Shown piece after piece: positions 26,833 to 35,785 of a stretch of DNA of 64,000 nt. The position numbers and the translations under genes are program-made. Location of the stretch: contig NZ_JAHKQD010000049.1 of assembly GCF_018860915.1 (NCBI RefSeq), positions 14,389 to 78,388 on the forward strand. Reading direction: 5' to 3'. This DNA is from Colwellia sp. C2M11. Its GTDB lineage: Bacteria; Pseudomonadota; Gammaproteobacteria; Enterobacterales; Alteromonadaceae. Under the pieces are notes generated by a model. It was given only the letters and a program-made list of their open reading frames with translations, was not told where the DNA came from and searched no databases. The stretch's first letter is position 1. Each line of letters begins with the position of its first letter.

Positions 26833-27642
26833 TTATCCTCCAAACATACGACTAAATATGCCTTTCTTCTCGGCAACTAAAAATCTAAATTCTACAGTTT
26901 CACCTAACAAGCGATCAATTACGTCTTGGTAAGCTTGACCTGCATCACTTTCAGTATCAAGAATTACCGGCTCACCGGCATTTGAGGCTTTAAGTACGGC
27001 TTGTGACTCTGGAATAACACCTAATAATGGGATTGAAAGGATATCTTTAACATCTTCAACACTCAGCATTTCACCTTCTTCTACACGTTTAGGTGAATAA
27101 CGAGTTAATAACAAATGTTCTTTGATTGGCTCTAAGTTAAGCTCCGCTCTACGTGAACGACTGGCAAGCATACCTAAAATACGATCTGAATCACGTACTG
27201 AAGATACTTCAGGGTTTGTTGTAACTATAGCTTCATCTGCATAATAAAGTGCCATCATTGCACCGGCTTCAATCCCCGCAGGTGAATCACAAACAATAAA
27301 GTCGAAGGTTTTACCAAGTTCTTCTAGTACTTTACCAACACTTTCTTTATTTAATGCATCTTTATCACGTGTTTGTGAAGCCGGTAAAATTGACAAACTA
27401 CTTACACGTTTATCTTTAATTAGTGCTTGATTTAACGTAGCTTCACCGTTAATTACATTAACAAAATCGTATACTACTCGACGTTCGCAGCCCATAATTA
27501 AATCAAGATTACGTAAGCCTATATCAAAATCTATCAAGACAACTTTATGGCCTTTTAACGCTAAGCCAAGACCAATGGCAGCACTTGATGTTGTTTTACC
27601 AACACCGCCTTTACCTGATGTAACCACTATTATCCGTGCCAT
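26833..27642 (-). CDS. minD: Septum site-determining ATPase MinD
   Basis: Protein of 269 residues with the deviant Walker A SGKGGVGKTT (about 9-18), switch motifs (VLIDFDIGLRNLDL, DFIVCDSPAGIE) and a C-terminal amphipathic membrane-targeting helix (GIFSRMFGG). It binds the inner membrane in the ATP form and recruits MinC and MinE. It lies 26 bases downstream of minC in the minC-minD-minE order. Confidence 0.97.
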   Translation of the reverse strand: MARIIVVTSGKGGVGKTTSSAAIGLGLALKGHKVVLIDFDIGLRNLDLIMGCERRVVYDFVNVINGEATLNQALIKDKRVSSLSILPASQTRDKDALNKESVGKVLEELGKTFDFIVCDSPAGIEAGAMMALYYADEAIVTTNPEVSSVRDSDRILGMLASRSRRAELNLEPIKEHLLLTRYSPKRVEEGEMLSVEDVKDILSIPLLGVIPESQAVLKASNAGEPVILDTESDAGQAYQDVIDRLLGETVEFRFLVAEKKGIFSRMFGG

Positions 27643-27668
27643 AGACCGAATATCCTTTTAAATTAAAA

Positions 27669-28388
27669 TTAAATAAGTTTTGATGACGTTAATTCAGTGT
27701 CAGTCAAATGTATAAATGCTGGCGATCCCCAATGTTCTTCCATTGACTCACTTAGCCAATAGTTACCATTGATTGAGACCAACTCAGCTTCAAGATTTTG
27801 GCAATATATTTGTGCTTTATGATGACCTTTTGCACCGGCTATTGCTCTACCGCGTAACGAACCATATACATGAATGTTGCCATCTGCTATCACTTCTGCA
27901 CCGGCAGATACCGAACCAATAATCACTAAGTTTTGATCTTTAGCATAAATTTGCTGGCCCGATCGGATTTGTCCTCGGTGAACTTTATCAGTATATAAAT
28001 GCTCAACAACTTTTGGTGCTTCTATTGCCGTTTCTTTTACTTCACTCTTTGGTGCGATTGTTGATTTTGGTGGTACATTGGCCTTTGCTGTATTAACAAA
28101 AGAAAAGCCCAGTTCTCGAATATGAAAACGTTGTTCTTTTGTTACTGCGCCAGTAAAACCAACAAAAGTAAAGTTGAATTCTTCAATTAATGCTTTTACC
28201 GCTTGGTAATCAATTGAACACGAAAGTTGTTCAATATTGACCACAACAGGTACGAGATAAAAAAAGTCAGGGGCTTGTGCGACTTTTTTTGTTAAATCAG
28301 CCCGAATATCAGCTAATTCAGATGATTTTAAATGTAAAACTGATAGGGTAAAACTTGACCCTTTAAATTCAATACTGGCATCAGCCAT
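27669..28388 (-). CDS. minC: Septum site-determining protein MinC
   Basis: Protein of 239 residues. The N-terminal domain (about 5-105) inhibits FtsZ assembly, and the C-terminal right-handed beta helix (about 130-230) carries the family motif RSGQQIYAKDQNLVIIGSV, GNIHVYGSLRGRAIAGA. It works with MinD to block polar rings. First gene of minCDE; the promoter probably lies in the 160 bases between it and zapA. Confidence 0.95.
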   Translation of the reverse strand: MADASIEFKGSSFTLSVLHLKSSELADIRADLTKKVAQAPDFFYLVPVVVNIEQLSCSIDYQAVKALIEEFNFTFVGFTGAVTKEQRFHIRELGFSFVNTAKANVPPKSTIAPKSEVKETAIEAPKVVEHLYTDKVHRGQIRSGQQIYAKDQNLVIIGSVSAGAEVIADGNIHVYGSLRGRAIAGAKGHHKAQIYCQNLEAELVSINGNYWLSESMEEHWGSPAFIHLTDTELTSSKLI

Positions 28389-28548
28389 AATAAAGGTGGT
28401 CCTAAATAACGCAACTCAATGTATATATATGCAATTTACCTTATAAATGCTGCTAAGTATAATGCAACGTGACAAAAAGTCGCCAAAATTGCCATTATTT
28501 AATTAAAAACAATAGCAATTCTGAAAAGTGAACGTAATGGATTTAGTA

Positions 28549-28830
28549 TTACAACGCGCTTTTTAGTTTTGCAATCAAGGTTTCTTGGCCATGTTGATAA
28601 CGACTAATTTCATTATTTGCCATAAGTAGCGAATAACTTAAATTAATTGATGCCACCAATAAAGTGCGCTCTCTACTAGCTGCGGACTTTTGTTGCTTAA
28701 TGTCATTACACATAGCAGTGAGGTTGTTCACAGCCTGTTTTAAATCCTCTGCTTGTTCAGCTGAGCAAGAAAACTGATGTTGCTTGCCCATAATTTCAAT
28801 GCTGAGTCCATTAGAGTCTTCGGCTAACAT
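28549..28830 (-). CDS. zapA: Cell division protein ZapA
   Basis: Protein of 93 residues with a small N-terminal domain (LSIEIMGKQHQFSC, typical of ZapA) and a C-terminal coiled coil (about 55-90). It crosslinks FtsZ filaments at the division ring. Its ATG overlaps the stop of the upstream coiled-coil gene (TAATG). The 6S RNA that often follows zapA in gammaproteobacteria is not seen here; minC follows instead. Confidence 0.9.
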   Translation of the reverse strand: MLAEDSNGLSIEIMGKQHQFSCSAEQAEDLKQAVNNLTAMCNDIKQQKSAASRERTLLVASINLSYSLLMANNEISRYQHGQETLIAKLKSAL

Positions 28831-29060
28831 TAGCTTAGCTCTTCTACACTTTGTAATTTATCTAGTAGGTTTGCTAAAACTGTACTTGTTTGTTTTTGCT
28901 TTTCTTCACCTTCAAGAGCTTCTAATTGCAACATTTCATTTTCTTCAACCAGCACTGATTTTTGCTTTTCTAATTCAGCCACTTGGCTTTTTAGGTGGTT
29001 ATTTTTTTCAATGATTTGTTCAATCAGTTGTTCGAGTTGTGGGAGAGTATTTTCTAACAT
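28830..29060 (-). CDS. TIGR02449-type small coiled-coil protein
   Basis: Highly charged 76-residue protein that is almost all coiled coil (LEQLIEQIIEKNNHLKSQVAELEKQK), similar to ZapB and to the TIGR02449 proteins that precede zapA in many gammaproteobacteria. Cotranscribed with zapA by a one-base overlap. A role with the FtsZ ring is inferred from context and shape. Confidence 0.82.
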   Translation of the reverse strand: MLENTLPQLEQLIEQIIEKNNHLKSQVAELEKQKSVLVEENEMLQLEALEGEEKQKQTSTVLANLLDKLQSVEELS

Positions 29061-29470
29061 AAGGCGCTCTGGTTAACTGTATAATAAATAAAAGCGCAAA
29101 CTTAATCTAAAGTGAGAAAAAATGCTACTCTTTAGCGTAATTATTAGCTGAATTTTTGTAACAATTTTCAATTAAATGCTTGTATATGTTATTACGAACA
29201 AAAAACAAACGTTTAGCGTTGAATTTAAACAGTTAATAAGAATGGCTATCCAAAAAATTTAGGTCCATAGGGCAAGAGTAAATTAGGTTATATTTAAGGA
29301 TTTTTTAAAGGTTCAGCACATGTTGTTTAAGGATTTAACTTAAGTGAGTAAATAGATTTTCAATATTGACATAAGTTAAAAAAATTTATGCACAGTGAAT
29401 AAACAACACTTGCTTGATCAAACATTTTCCTTCATATTATCCGCGTAAACAAACAAGGATGTTTATTCTT
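29061..29470. other. Gene-free stretch upstream of the zapA unit
   Basis: About 410 bases with no supported gene, holding the promoters of the minus-strand TIGR02449-zapA unit and perhaps of the small plus-strand frame that follows. I looked for a 6S RNA-like long hairpin and saw none. Confidence 0.5.
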
Positions 29471-29617
29471 ATGGAAGATGATGAGCTCGACAGTCGTGAT
29501 AACCTCTCGGCAAATATAATACTTGGTATTGCAACCCCTGAAGAAGTACAGATATTTAATAAATTAGTTGATGAATGGAATAGAGAGTTTGGGCGAAACT
29601 CTTCTGAGTTAAGTTAG
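29471..29617 (+). CDS. Possible small acidic protein (48 residues)
   Basis: ATG at 29471 preceded by AAGGAT about 11 bases upstream; the longest frame starts at a TTG 57 bases earlier. The product starts MEDDELDSRDN and has a helical part (ATPEEVQIFNKLVDEWN) that faintly recalls the N-terminal helices of anti-sigma proteins. I do not recognise it. No membrane helix. Coding status uncertain. Confidence 0.35.
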   Translation: MEDDELDSRDNLSANIILGIATPEEVQIFNKLVDEWNREFGRNSSELS

Positions 29618-29715
29618 CCGACGAATAAAGCCGCACGTAAGATAATTCTCTTGTTCAACGTTAATAGTAACAAATCAGTAACTATTAAAGAATAATTGCT
29701 ATTTATTAGTTTTAT

Positions 29716-30318
29716 TTAATCGATTAAGTTGATATCTAAACCACTTAATAGTCTGACCGCTTCGTAACGACAAAAAGTCGCGTTTTTAATAATGTTGTTT
29801 TTGATATTAATATCGTAATTTTCTGCTTCACTAAAATTCACACCAGTAAGATTAGTATTGTTAAATAAACTATCTTTTAAATCTGTACGGTTAAAACTGC
29901 CGCCCTTTACATTAGCTTCTCTAAAATCTACATCATGTGCTCGACATTCTTCAATGATGATTTTTTCTAATGCTAATCCATAAAAAGAAGATGAGTTAAT
30001 CAGACATTTTTTAAAAATTAGCGGTGCTGATAGCATAAGATCACGCCAATGGGCCATAGTCCAGTTAACGCCAATAACTTTACAATTATCAAACGCAATA
30101 TCGACAAATGTACTATTATTTACAGTAACGTTGTTTAGGTTACAGTCTAAAAATGTGCAATGAGTAAATTCACAATTCATAAAAATAGCCGCATTAAAAT
30201 CACAAGACTTAAAATGACAGTTATAAAACTCTTTGTTTGAAATTTTATGTTCGGCGTATTTAATATCAATGAAATCTTGATCATGAATACTATTAATATC
30301 GTTTGTTAAATTTTTCAA
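29716..30318 (-). CDS. Pentapeptide-repeat protein, Qnr-like size
   Basis: Protein of 200 residues built mostly of pentapeptide repeats of form A/C-[DN]-[LF]-x-x (FYNCHFKSCDFNAAIFMNCEF; then FREANVKGGSFNRTDLKDSLF, NNTNLTGVNFSEA), forming a right-handed beta helix. A break in the repeat near residues 85-110 and a short non-repeat C-terminal helix (YEAVRLLSGL) recall Qnr proteins, which mimic DNA and protect gyrase from quinolones. Start is TTG with AGGA upstream. Gyrase binding is inference; marine bacteria carry many such chromosomal genes. Confidence 0.72.
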   Translation of the reverse strand: MKNLTNDINSIHDQDFIDIKYAEHKISNKEFYNCHFKSCDFNAAIFMNCEFTHCTFLDCNLNNVTVNNSTFVDIAFDNCKVIGVNWTMAHWRDLMLSAPLIFKKCLINSSSFYGLALEKIIIEECRAHDVDFREANVKGGSFNRTDLKDSLFNNTNLTGVNFSEAENYDINIKNNIIKNATFCRYEAVRLLSGLDINLID

Positions 30319-30354
30319 TGATTTTTATCCTGATACAGTTGATTGAAGATAAAA

Positions 30355-30385
30355 TATAAAAAGAACGTAAAACGTTCTTTTTATA
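30355..30385 (-). terminator. Intrinsic terminator after rnk
   Basis: A perfect 14-bp A+T-rich hairpin (arms 30355-30368 and 30372-30385) with a 3-base loop, ending in a T-run on the minus strand. Terminates rnk before the pentapeptide gene. Confidence 0.8.
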
Positions 30386-30430
30386 TAAAATTCACATCGA
30401 CATGACGATATTACAATGATTGAGTTATCA

Positions 30431-30844
30431 CTACCGATGTAACTCACCTGCTCTTTCTGGCTGATAAGTTATCTCTTTAATTATCACTTTTATCAACCCG
30501 CCACCAGGTTTTGGCCATTCAATTTGATCCCCTTGAGAAAGACCCAGTAATGCACTGCCAACAGGTGCTAGAATTGATATTTTTTCGCCACTAGCATCAA
30601 TATCTTTTGGGTATACTAAAGTTAACAGAAATTCTTCTTGAGAAGACTCAACAGAGAACTTAACGGTTGAGTTCATTGTTACTATGGTAGGAGGCACTTC
30701 TGAAGGCTCTACAATATTTGCTCGCGCAAGTTCTTTTTCAAGTTCATTTATACCAACTAATCCATCATTGGGTAATGATTCGATTAAATCATACAATCTG
30801 TCTGCATCTAATGATGAAATAGTTATTTCTGGTTGTTTGTTCAT
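30431..30844 (-). CDS. rnk: Regulator of nucleoside diphosphate kinase
   Basis: Protein of 137 residues with an N-terminal helical hairpin (LDADRLYDLIESL, LEKELARANIV) and a C-terminal GreA/GreB-type domain (YPKDIDASGEKISILAPVGSALLGLSQGDQIEWPKPGG). This is the Rnk plan; Rnk binds RNA polymerase near the secondary channel. Followed by a strong terminator, so transcribed alone. Confidence 0.9.
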   Translation of the reverse strand: MNKQPEITISSLDADRLYDLIESLPNDGLVGINELEKELARANIVEPSEVPPTIVTMNSTVKFSVESSQEEFLLTLVYPKDIDASGEKISILAPVGSALLGLSQGDQIEWPKPGGGLIKVIIKEITYQPERAGELHR

Positions 30845-31163
30845 TTTCGTTCTCTATAACCTATAGTTTTAAGTTTTTTAACGAGTCTTAGTAACTCGTT
30901 TTATTCTTATTTGTGGATCCTATATATGGGATCTTGATACTCTAACTGTAATGATTTTTTTAAACAATCTATTAATAGCGACTAAACATGAATAAATTGT
31001 AAGTAAAGGATCATTTATTATATAAACAAGATAAACCGTAATAATTATTATTTAAAACAATAATTATTACGCTAAAACGAGTTAGCTTATTCCTTAATTA
31101 TTTAATTATTTAATTATTTAATAAAGAATAACCAAGTGACGATTAAACGTTAGTATAAAGCGG
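30845..31163. other. Gap with short TTAATTAT tandem repeat
   Basis: About 320 bases without a gene. It holds the rnk promoter region and, at about 31094-31121, three to four tandem copies of an 8-base TTAATTAT unit, a simple A+T-rich repeat. Confidence 0.5.
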
Positions 31164-31823
31164 TTAAGGAGCATTTCTTTGCGAAGGATCCCTTTTAAAA
31201 TCACTAACAGTATTGTGTGGATCAATTTTATCTCGTTGATTCTTTGTCGCTTGAGCCCACCAATCTAATTGGTTAAATGTTCGACCAAAGTAATTAAACC
31301 AAGCTCTTTGATCTTCATGTGCTTCTATCGCTCCATCTTCGGTTAGTACTTCTTGTGCTTTGGGGATATGAATCATTGCTGACACAGAAAGGCAGCCTAG
31401 CTCCGAAAGAAATGTTCGCATTCCAATTGCCGCTCGCATCCCTCCCCATTGGCCTGCTGAATAAGTAACAATGGCACTGGGTTTATATGAAAATAAAGAA
31501 CTACCAAAATGATTGAGTAAATTTGATAGTGCTGGGCTCATAGAATGATTATATTCAGGACTGACCATAATAAAGCCATCTGCAGACTCAATTTTTTCAG
31601 CAAGTGAACTTAAGGCCGCAGGGGCTTTACTGTTCGCATAAGAAAAGTATGGTTTAAATACAGACTCTAGTGGGTAATCTAACGCATCTATCAATTCAAT
31701 TTCGTGATCACTAAATTGAATATTTAGACAATCTAAACAAGCTTTAGCAACACGTAAACCAAGACGAGCTGGTTTTGGCGGTGTACTATCACGTGTAGTG
31801 CCCAAAAATATTAAAAATTTCAT
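31164..31823 (-). CDS. NAD(P)H-dependent FMN reductase-family flavoprotein
   Basis: Protein of 219 residues with the flavodoxin-like fold of NADPH-dependent FMN reductases: an N-terminal phosphate-binding loop (GTTRDSTPPKPARLG), the family motif SPEYNHSMSPALSNLLNHF (about 92-110), and YSAGQWGGMRAAIGMRTFL near the flavin. It should reduce FMN, quinones or azo-type compounds with NAD(P)H in the cytoplasm. AAGGAG precedes the ATG. Transcribed alone. Confidence 0.85.
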   Translation of the reverse strand: MKFLIFLGTTRDSTPPKPARLGLRVAKACLDCLNIQFSDHEIELIDALDYPLESVFKPYFSYANSKAPAALSSLAEKIESADGFIMVSPEYNHSMSPALSNLLNHFGSSLFSYKPSAIVTYSAGQWGGMRAAIGMRTFLSELGCLSVSAMIHIPKAQEVLTEDGAIEAHEDQRAWFNYFGRTFNQLDWWAQATKNQRDKIDPHNTVSDFKRDPSQRNAP

Positions 31824-32287
31824 TTAAAACTCCTTCTATTAAATGTGTATGTTTTTTTGTTATATTTATTAACGTCTATTAAATCAAGCGTATTTATAAA
31901 CGGTTAGTCTAAATACCATAGATACACTAACCCCCCTAACATTATCCCTATAAATTTTATGGTTATTAAAATAAGTGATTGTGTAACAAAATCCAAGTAA
32001 ATTCGTATTTTTTCACCAAATGATAGAATTTATTCTTTCAATTAATCAAAAACCTGGCTATATGGTCAGCTTTTTGCTTGTAGTAAGTCACAATTTTATA
32101 TCAGATTAGTGATTCATTAACATATTAACAGTAACAGCTTGTTTTATAATGATATATTTACAGTAAAATCATTGGTTATTCTTTAAACGCTCCATTTTGT
32201 TGCATTTATCCCGTAAACCAAGCAGGTATTGCTCGTTGTTGATGCACTAACATTGCCGCTTCTTTTTAAGAAATAGGTTGGAACTTT
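31824..32287. other. Divergent intergenic region
   Basis: About 460 bases between the minus-strand flavoprotein and the plus-strand hydrolase. It must hold both promoters. No repeat, RNA or extra reading frame that I can support. Confidence 0.5.
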
Positions 32288-33199
32288 ATGAAAAAGTTAA
32301 AATATCGTTATACATTATCTATATGTACTCTTTTACTTAATATAATTTTAATGCCTGCTTACGCAGCTATTGAGCAAGAATTATCACTTAAAGGAGATAA
32401 CTACCAAATACCTGCAATATTAACACTACCTGATTTTAAATCATTAAAACCATTCCCTGTTGTTATTATGTTGCATGGTACTGCTTCAAATAAAAATGAA
32501 GTGGGTAATTTATTTAAACGCTTAGCAGAAAAGCTCGCCAAACAGAATGTTGCTTCTATACGTTTCGATTTCGCAGGATCGGGGGCAAGTAGTGTCGATT
32601 ATAAAGTTTACAACCTAGAAAACGCAGTAAATGATGTAGTTAACGTTCATCAGTTTATTCAGCAACAAAAGCGGCTTGAACACAAATCTATTCATTTATT
32701 GGGGTTTAGCCAAGGAGGTCTCATTGCCCAGTTAGCAGCAGTTAATGAGACATTACCTGTAGCCTCCATGGTTACTTGGTCAAGTGTCGCTGGCAATGGT
32801 ATTGGTAGCTTTCAGCCATTTTTTACACAATACGAACAAGAAGCAATAAATAACGGCTTTGCTGAAATAAATTACCCTTGGCTCGATAAACCATTAAATT
32901 TTAGTCATCAATGGTTTGAGCAAATACGTAATAATACTAGTCTTACTCAAATGGCTATGTATCAAGGCAGATTACTCGCGATAGCAGGAGATGCAGATAA
33001 AACAGTGCCTTGGCAAAACTCTCTGTCATTAATAAAAGGAGCAAAACAAGCTCAAACATCTCTGTATTTAATCAAGAATGCTAATCATATATTCAATGTA
33101 TTAGCTGACAATAGCGCTGAGTTGAATAATGATCAATCCCTTGCGGAGGAATTATTAGCGATAACAGCACACTATTTTATTGATCAAACTAAACAATAA
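32288..33199 (+). CDS. Secreted alpha/beta hydrolase
   Basis: Protein of 303 residues with a signal peptide (SICTLLLNIILMPAYA). The alpha/beta hydrolase fold shows the oxyanion stretch VVIMLHGTASNKNE, the nucleophile elbow GFSQGG, a late aspartate in IAGDADKTVP and the histidine in NANHIFN. Resembles periplasmic dipeptidyl-peptidase/esterase-like hydrolases. GGAA lies just upstream of the start. It is followed after 72 bases by a secreted nucleoside hydrolase on the same strand, possibly one operon. Confidence 0.8.
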   Translation: MKKLKYRYTLSICTLLLNIILMPAYAAIEQELSLKGDNYQIPAILTLPDFKSLKPFPVVIMLHGTASNKNEVGNLFKRLAEKLAKQNVASIRFDFAGSGASSVDYKVYNLENAVNDVVNVHQFIQQQKRLEHKSIHLLGFSQGGLIAQLAAVNETLPVASMVTWSSVAGNGIGSFQPFFTQYEQEAINNGFAEINYPWLDKPLNFSHQWFEQIRNNTSLTQMAMYQGRLLAIAGDADKTVPWQNSLSLIKGAKQAQTSLYLIKNANHIFNVLADNSAELNNDQSLAEELLAITAHYFIDQTKQ

Positions 33200-33271
33200 T
33201 TTAAACCGAGTTCAGGTTAAATAGTAAATCAAATAACATTAAAATATGACAATTAACCAAAGGATACATTA

Positions 33272-34351
33272 ATGAGAACACTCATTTTTACACTTGCTTT
33301 ATGCTTCACCTCTGTAGTTTTCGCTAAACCCGTAATTTTTGACAATGATATGGCAATAGATGATTGGGCGGCATTATTATTTTTACTTCAACACCCTCAG
33401 GCTGACGTAGTTGCTATCACTATCTCATCAAGTGGCGAAAGTCATTGTTCTCCAGGCCTTACCAATACCAACTCATTACTTGACCTGTCAAAATATAGCC
33501 GTGATTCCGTGTTAGTTGCTTGTGGCGATGATGAACCACTAGACGGATATGCCGTATTTCCAGATGCGTGGCGAAAAGACTCTGATACATTATCCGGTGT
33601 AGCCGTTAAGCCAAGTAACCGTAAGGCTTCGTCTGAGCATGCAATCGAGATTATTCACCAAGCAATTAAAGAAGCTAACGAGCCTGTTATTATTGTTGCA
33701 ACAGGTACGCTTACCAATATTGCCCAATGGATAGAAAAATATCCTGCAGATATGAAAGAAGTATCTCGCCTTATTATTATGGGCGGTAATGTTGACGCAC
33801 CAGGTAATATTATTGTACCTAATTTCACCGATGGCCATCCGAATGTCAGTGCCGAGTGGAATATATTTATTGACCCATTGGCCGCAGACAAGGTGCTTGC
33901 TTCTGGTTTGCCGATTGAATTAGTTGGTTTAGATGTAACAAATTCTGTTAGATTAACCGCTAAAGTTGCCAGTGAATTTAAGAAAAGTGTCACAACGCCT
34001 GCTGCTCAGTTTTGGGATCAAATATTAGATAAAAATGATTGGTTCATTGAATCAGGTGAATATTATTTTTGGGATACTTTAGCGGCAATAGTGGCTGTTG
34101 AACCAGAATTATGTGAAGGTGAAATGGGATCATTTAGTGTTGAGCATAAAGCTACCGACACCCCTTGGTTACCAACATCACAACTTGATTTTCCTAAAAA
34201 ACGTTGGGATGGACAAGACCGCCAACATCTTGATGCACAATGGGCTGGTAAGTTGATAAAGTCTGATAAATATCCTGCGATTAAAGTATGTAAGAAAACC
34301 AATCCGAGTAAAGTATTCTCGTTATTTTCTGAAGTTTTAAATCGTCAGTAA
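33272..34351 (+). CDS. Secreted nucleoside hydrolase-like protein
   Basis: Protein of 359 residues with a signal peptide (LALCFTSVVFA). It belongs to the inosine/uridine-preferring nucleoside hydrolase fold: an N-terminal calcium-site motif FDNDMAIDDWAAL, in place of the usual DTDPGxDDAxAL, keeps the three aspartates. The middle VATGTLTNIAQWIEKYP and IIMGGNV match the family, and ASAEWNIFIDP-like SAEWNIFIDPLAA carries the N and D ligands. It would split ribonucleosides in the periplasm to feed nucleobase scavenging. AAAGGA precedes the ATG, and a hairpin follows the gene. Confidence 0.82.
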   Translation: MRTLIFTLALCFTSVVFAKPVIFDNDMAIDDWAALLFLLQHPQADVVAITISSSGESHCSPGLTNTNSLLDLSKYSRDSVLVACGDDEPLDGYAVFPDAWRKDSDTLSGVAVKPSNRKASSEHAIEIIHQAIKEANEPVIIVATGTLTNIAQWIEKYPADMKEVSRLIIMGGNVDAPGNIIVPNFTDGHPNVSAEWNIFIDPLAADKVLASGLPIELVGLDVTNSVRLTAKVASEFKKSVTTPAAQFWDQILDKNDWFIESGEYYFWDTLAAIVAVEPELCEGEMGSFSVEHKATDTPWLPTSQLDFPKKRWDGQDRQHLDAQWAGKLIKSDKYPAIKVCKKTNPSKVFSLFSEVLNRQ

Positions 34352-34373
34352 GCGTATAACTCTCCAACAACCT

Positions 34374-34411
34374 CCGTCTATTTATGACTAGTTAAGTTTA
34401 TAAATAGACGG
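34374..34411. terminator. Hairpin between nucleoside hydrolase and GFA gene
   Basis: A 12-bp perfect stem (CCGTCTATTTAT) with a 14-base loop between two convergent genes. Likely a two-way terminator. Confidence 0.6.
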
Positions 34412-34438
34412 TTCATACTGCACACTAATTTCGCGCTA

Positions 34439-34855
34439 CTAAGATTGATATTCAAAGGTTTTTACACCTTCTGGAATTTGAAACCAATCTTGTTTTTCAC
34501 TAACCCACAGATGCGCTGTAGGATTTATAATACGGGTATCAGATAAATTAGTAGGCTTAAGTTTTAATTTCTCTGGATCTTTAGGGTCGTAATGATAAAT
34601 TCGATTACCACAAGTAACACAAAATTTAGCTGCACTGACATTGCCACTGTCAGCAAGGCGACTCCAATCTTTCATCTCCCCCTTAAATACAACAGTGTCA
34701 GTTTTTACCATAGCCGTAATGCTAAATGCACTAGTTGATAATTTTTGACATTCGATACAATGGCACGCAATGACCATCAAAGGTGGCTCTAGCAGTTCAT
34801 AGGTAACGCCGCCACATTGGCAAGCGCCTTGAATAGGGTATTGAATATTTTTCAT
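34439..34855 (-). CDS. GFA-family (glutathione-dependent formaldehyde-activating-like) protein
   Basis: Cytoplasmic protein of 138 residues with the zinc-cysteine pattern of the family: CQCGG near residue 11, CHCIECQKLS near 31 and CVTCGNRIY near 79. These bind two zinc ions in a Mss4-like fold. The family name comes from one member; the reaction is unknown for most. A second member lies at 43862-44269. Confidence 0.82.
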   Translation of the reverse strand: MKNIQYPIQGACQCGGVTYELLEPPLMVIACHCIECQKLSTSAFSITAMVKTDTVVFKGEMKDWSRLADSGNVSAAKFCVTCGNRIYHYDPKDPEKLKLKPTNLSDTRIINPTAHLWVSEKQDWFQIPEGVKTFEYQS

Positions 34856-34935
34856 GGTTTACTCTCTATCATTTAAGTTAAAATAAACCACGTTTAATGG
34901 CTTAACGTTAATAATTTACAATTTGATCGATTTTA

Positions 34936-35715
34936 TTATCCATAATTAAGCCAACCCATTGACTCAGCATATTTTAGTAGCATTCCACTACACATAACAA
35001 CAACAATTGCCCTCAGATATGCAGGATTGATTTTGAATAGACAATGAGACCCTGCCCATGCACCCAAGACTTGACCAAGCATCATGGTTATTCCAATTGC
35101 CCAAACAATATGACCTGCAATTATAAATACAATTAAAGAGGCAATATTAGTCGCAAAATTTAACGACTTGGCAATTGCCGTAGCAGAGATTAAGTCATGA
35201 CCTCGACACGAAACACCCGATAACGCAAAGAAAGATCCCGTACCTGGACCAAACATACCATCATAATAACCAACTAAAGGTACAACAATATTTTTGTACT
35301 TATCATACGACATTTTAGATTTACTATCATGTATCGCTGGATTAGGTGAAATAAGAAAATATACAGCAATAAATATAAGTACGATAGGAATAACAAATGA
35401 CAAGACTTCAGTATTTATGAACTGCACCGTGATGGTGCCTACAGTAGCCCCAACAAACGCCATTAACATTAAAGGTTTAACATGCTCCCATTTAATTCTT
35501 CTGTTTTTTATCATCATATAGGTCGCAGTTGCTGTCCCCATACTACCTTGAAGTTTATTAGTCCCTAAAGCGGTTAAAGGGGGAACACCACTTAAAATTA
35601 AGGCGGGTATAGAAATAAGTCCCCCACCGCCAGCTAAGGTATCAATTAAACCTGCTACTACGGCGACTAAAAATAACAGAGATAATAATTCAATAGATAT
35701 ATTAGCGAATTCCAA
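34936..35715 (-). CDS. TSUP/TauE-SafE family transporter
   Basis: Inner-membrane protein of 259 residues with about seven helices and the twofold repeat of the family: GLIDTLAGGGGLISIPALIL with GTNKLQGS in the first half, and GYYDGMFGPGTGSFFAL with AKSLNFATN in the second. It resembles YfcA. The family moves sulfur-containing or organic anions; the substrate here is unknown. Start appears to be TTG with AAGGG upstream. Confidence 0.86.
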   Translation of the reverse strand: MEFANISIELLSLLFLVAVVAGLIDTLAGGGGLISIPALILSGVPPLTALGTNKLQGSMGTATATYMMIKNRRIKWEHVKPLMLMAFVGATVGTITVQFINTEVLSFVIPIVLIFIAVYFLISPNPAIHDSKSKMSYDKYKNIVVPLVGYYDGMFGPGTGSFFALSGVSCRGHDLISATAIAKSLNFATNIASLIVFIIAGHIVWAIGITMMLGQVLGAWAGSHCLFKINPAYLRAIVVVMCSGMLLKYAESMGWLNYG

Positions 35716-35785
35716 TTAACTGCCCTTCTCTTTATCGCGTTATAACAAGGTAATAATATTTATTGTCGTATTTTAATCATAAACA

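Noticed and set aside
28389..28548. 6S RNA expected after zapA
   Set aside because: The 160-base gap is too short and lacks the long hairpin with a central bubble; it looks like the minC promoter region.
31094..31121. Tandem TTAATTAT copies as a CRISPR or iteron
   Set aside because: Only three to four 8-base units of pure A+T with no spacers; a simple repeat.
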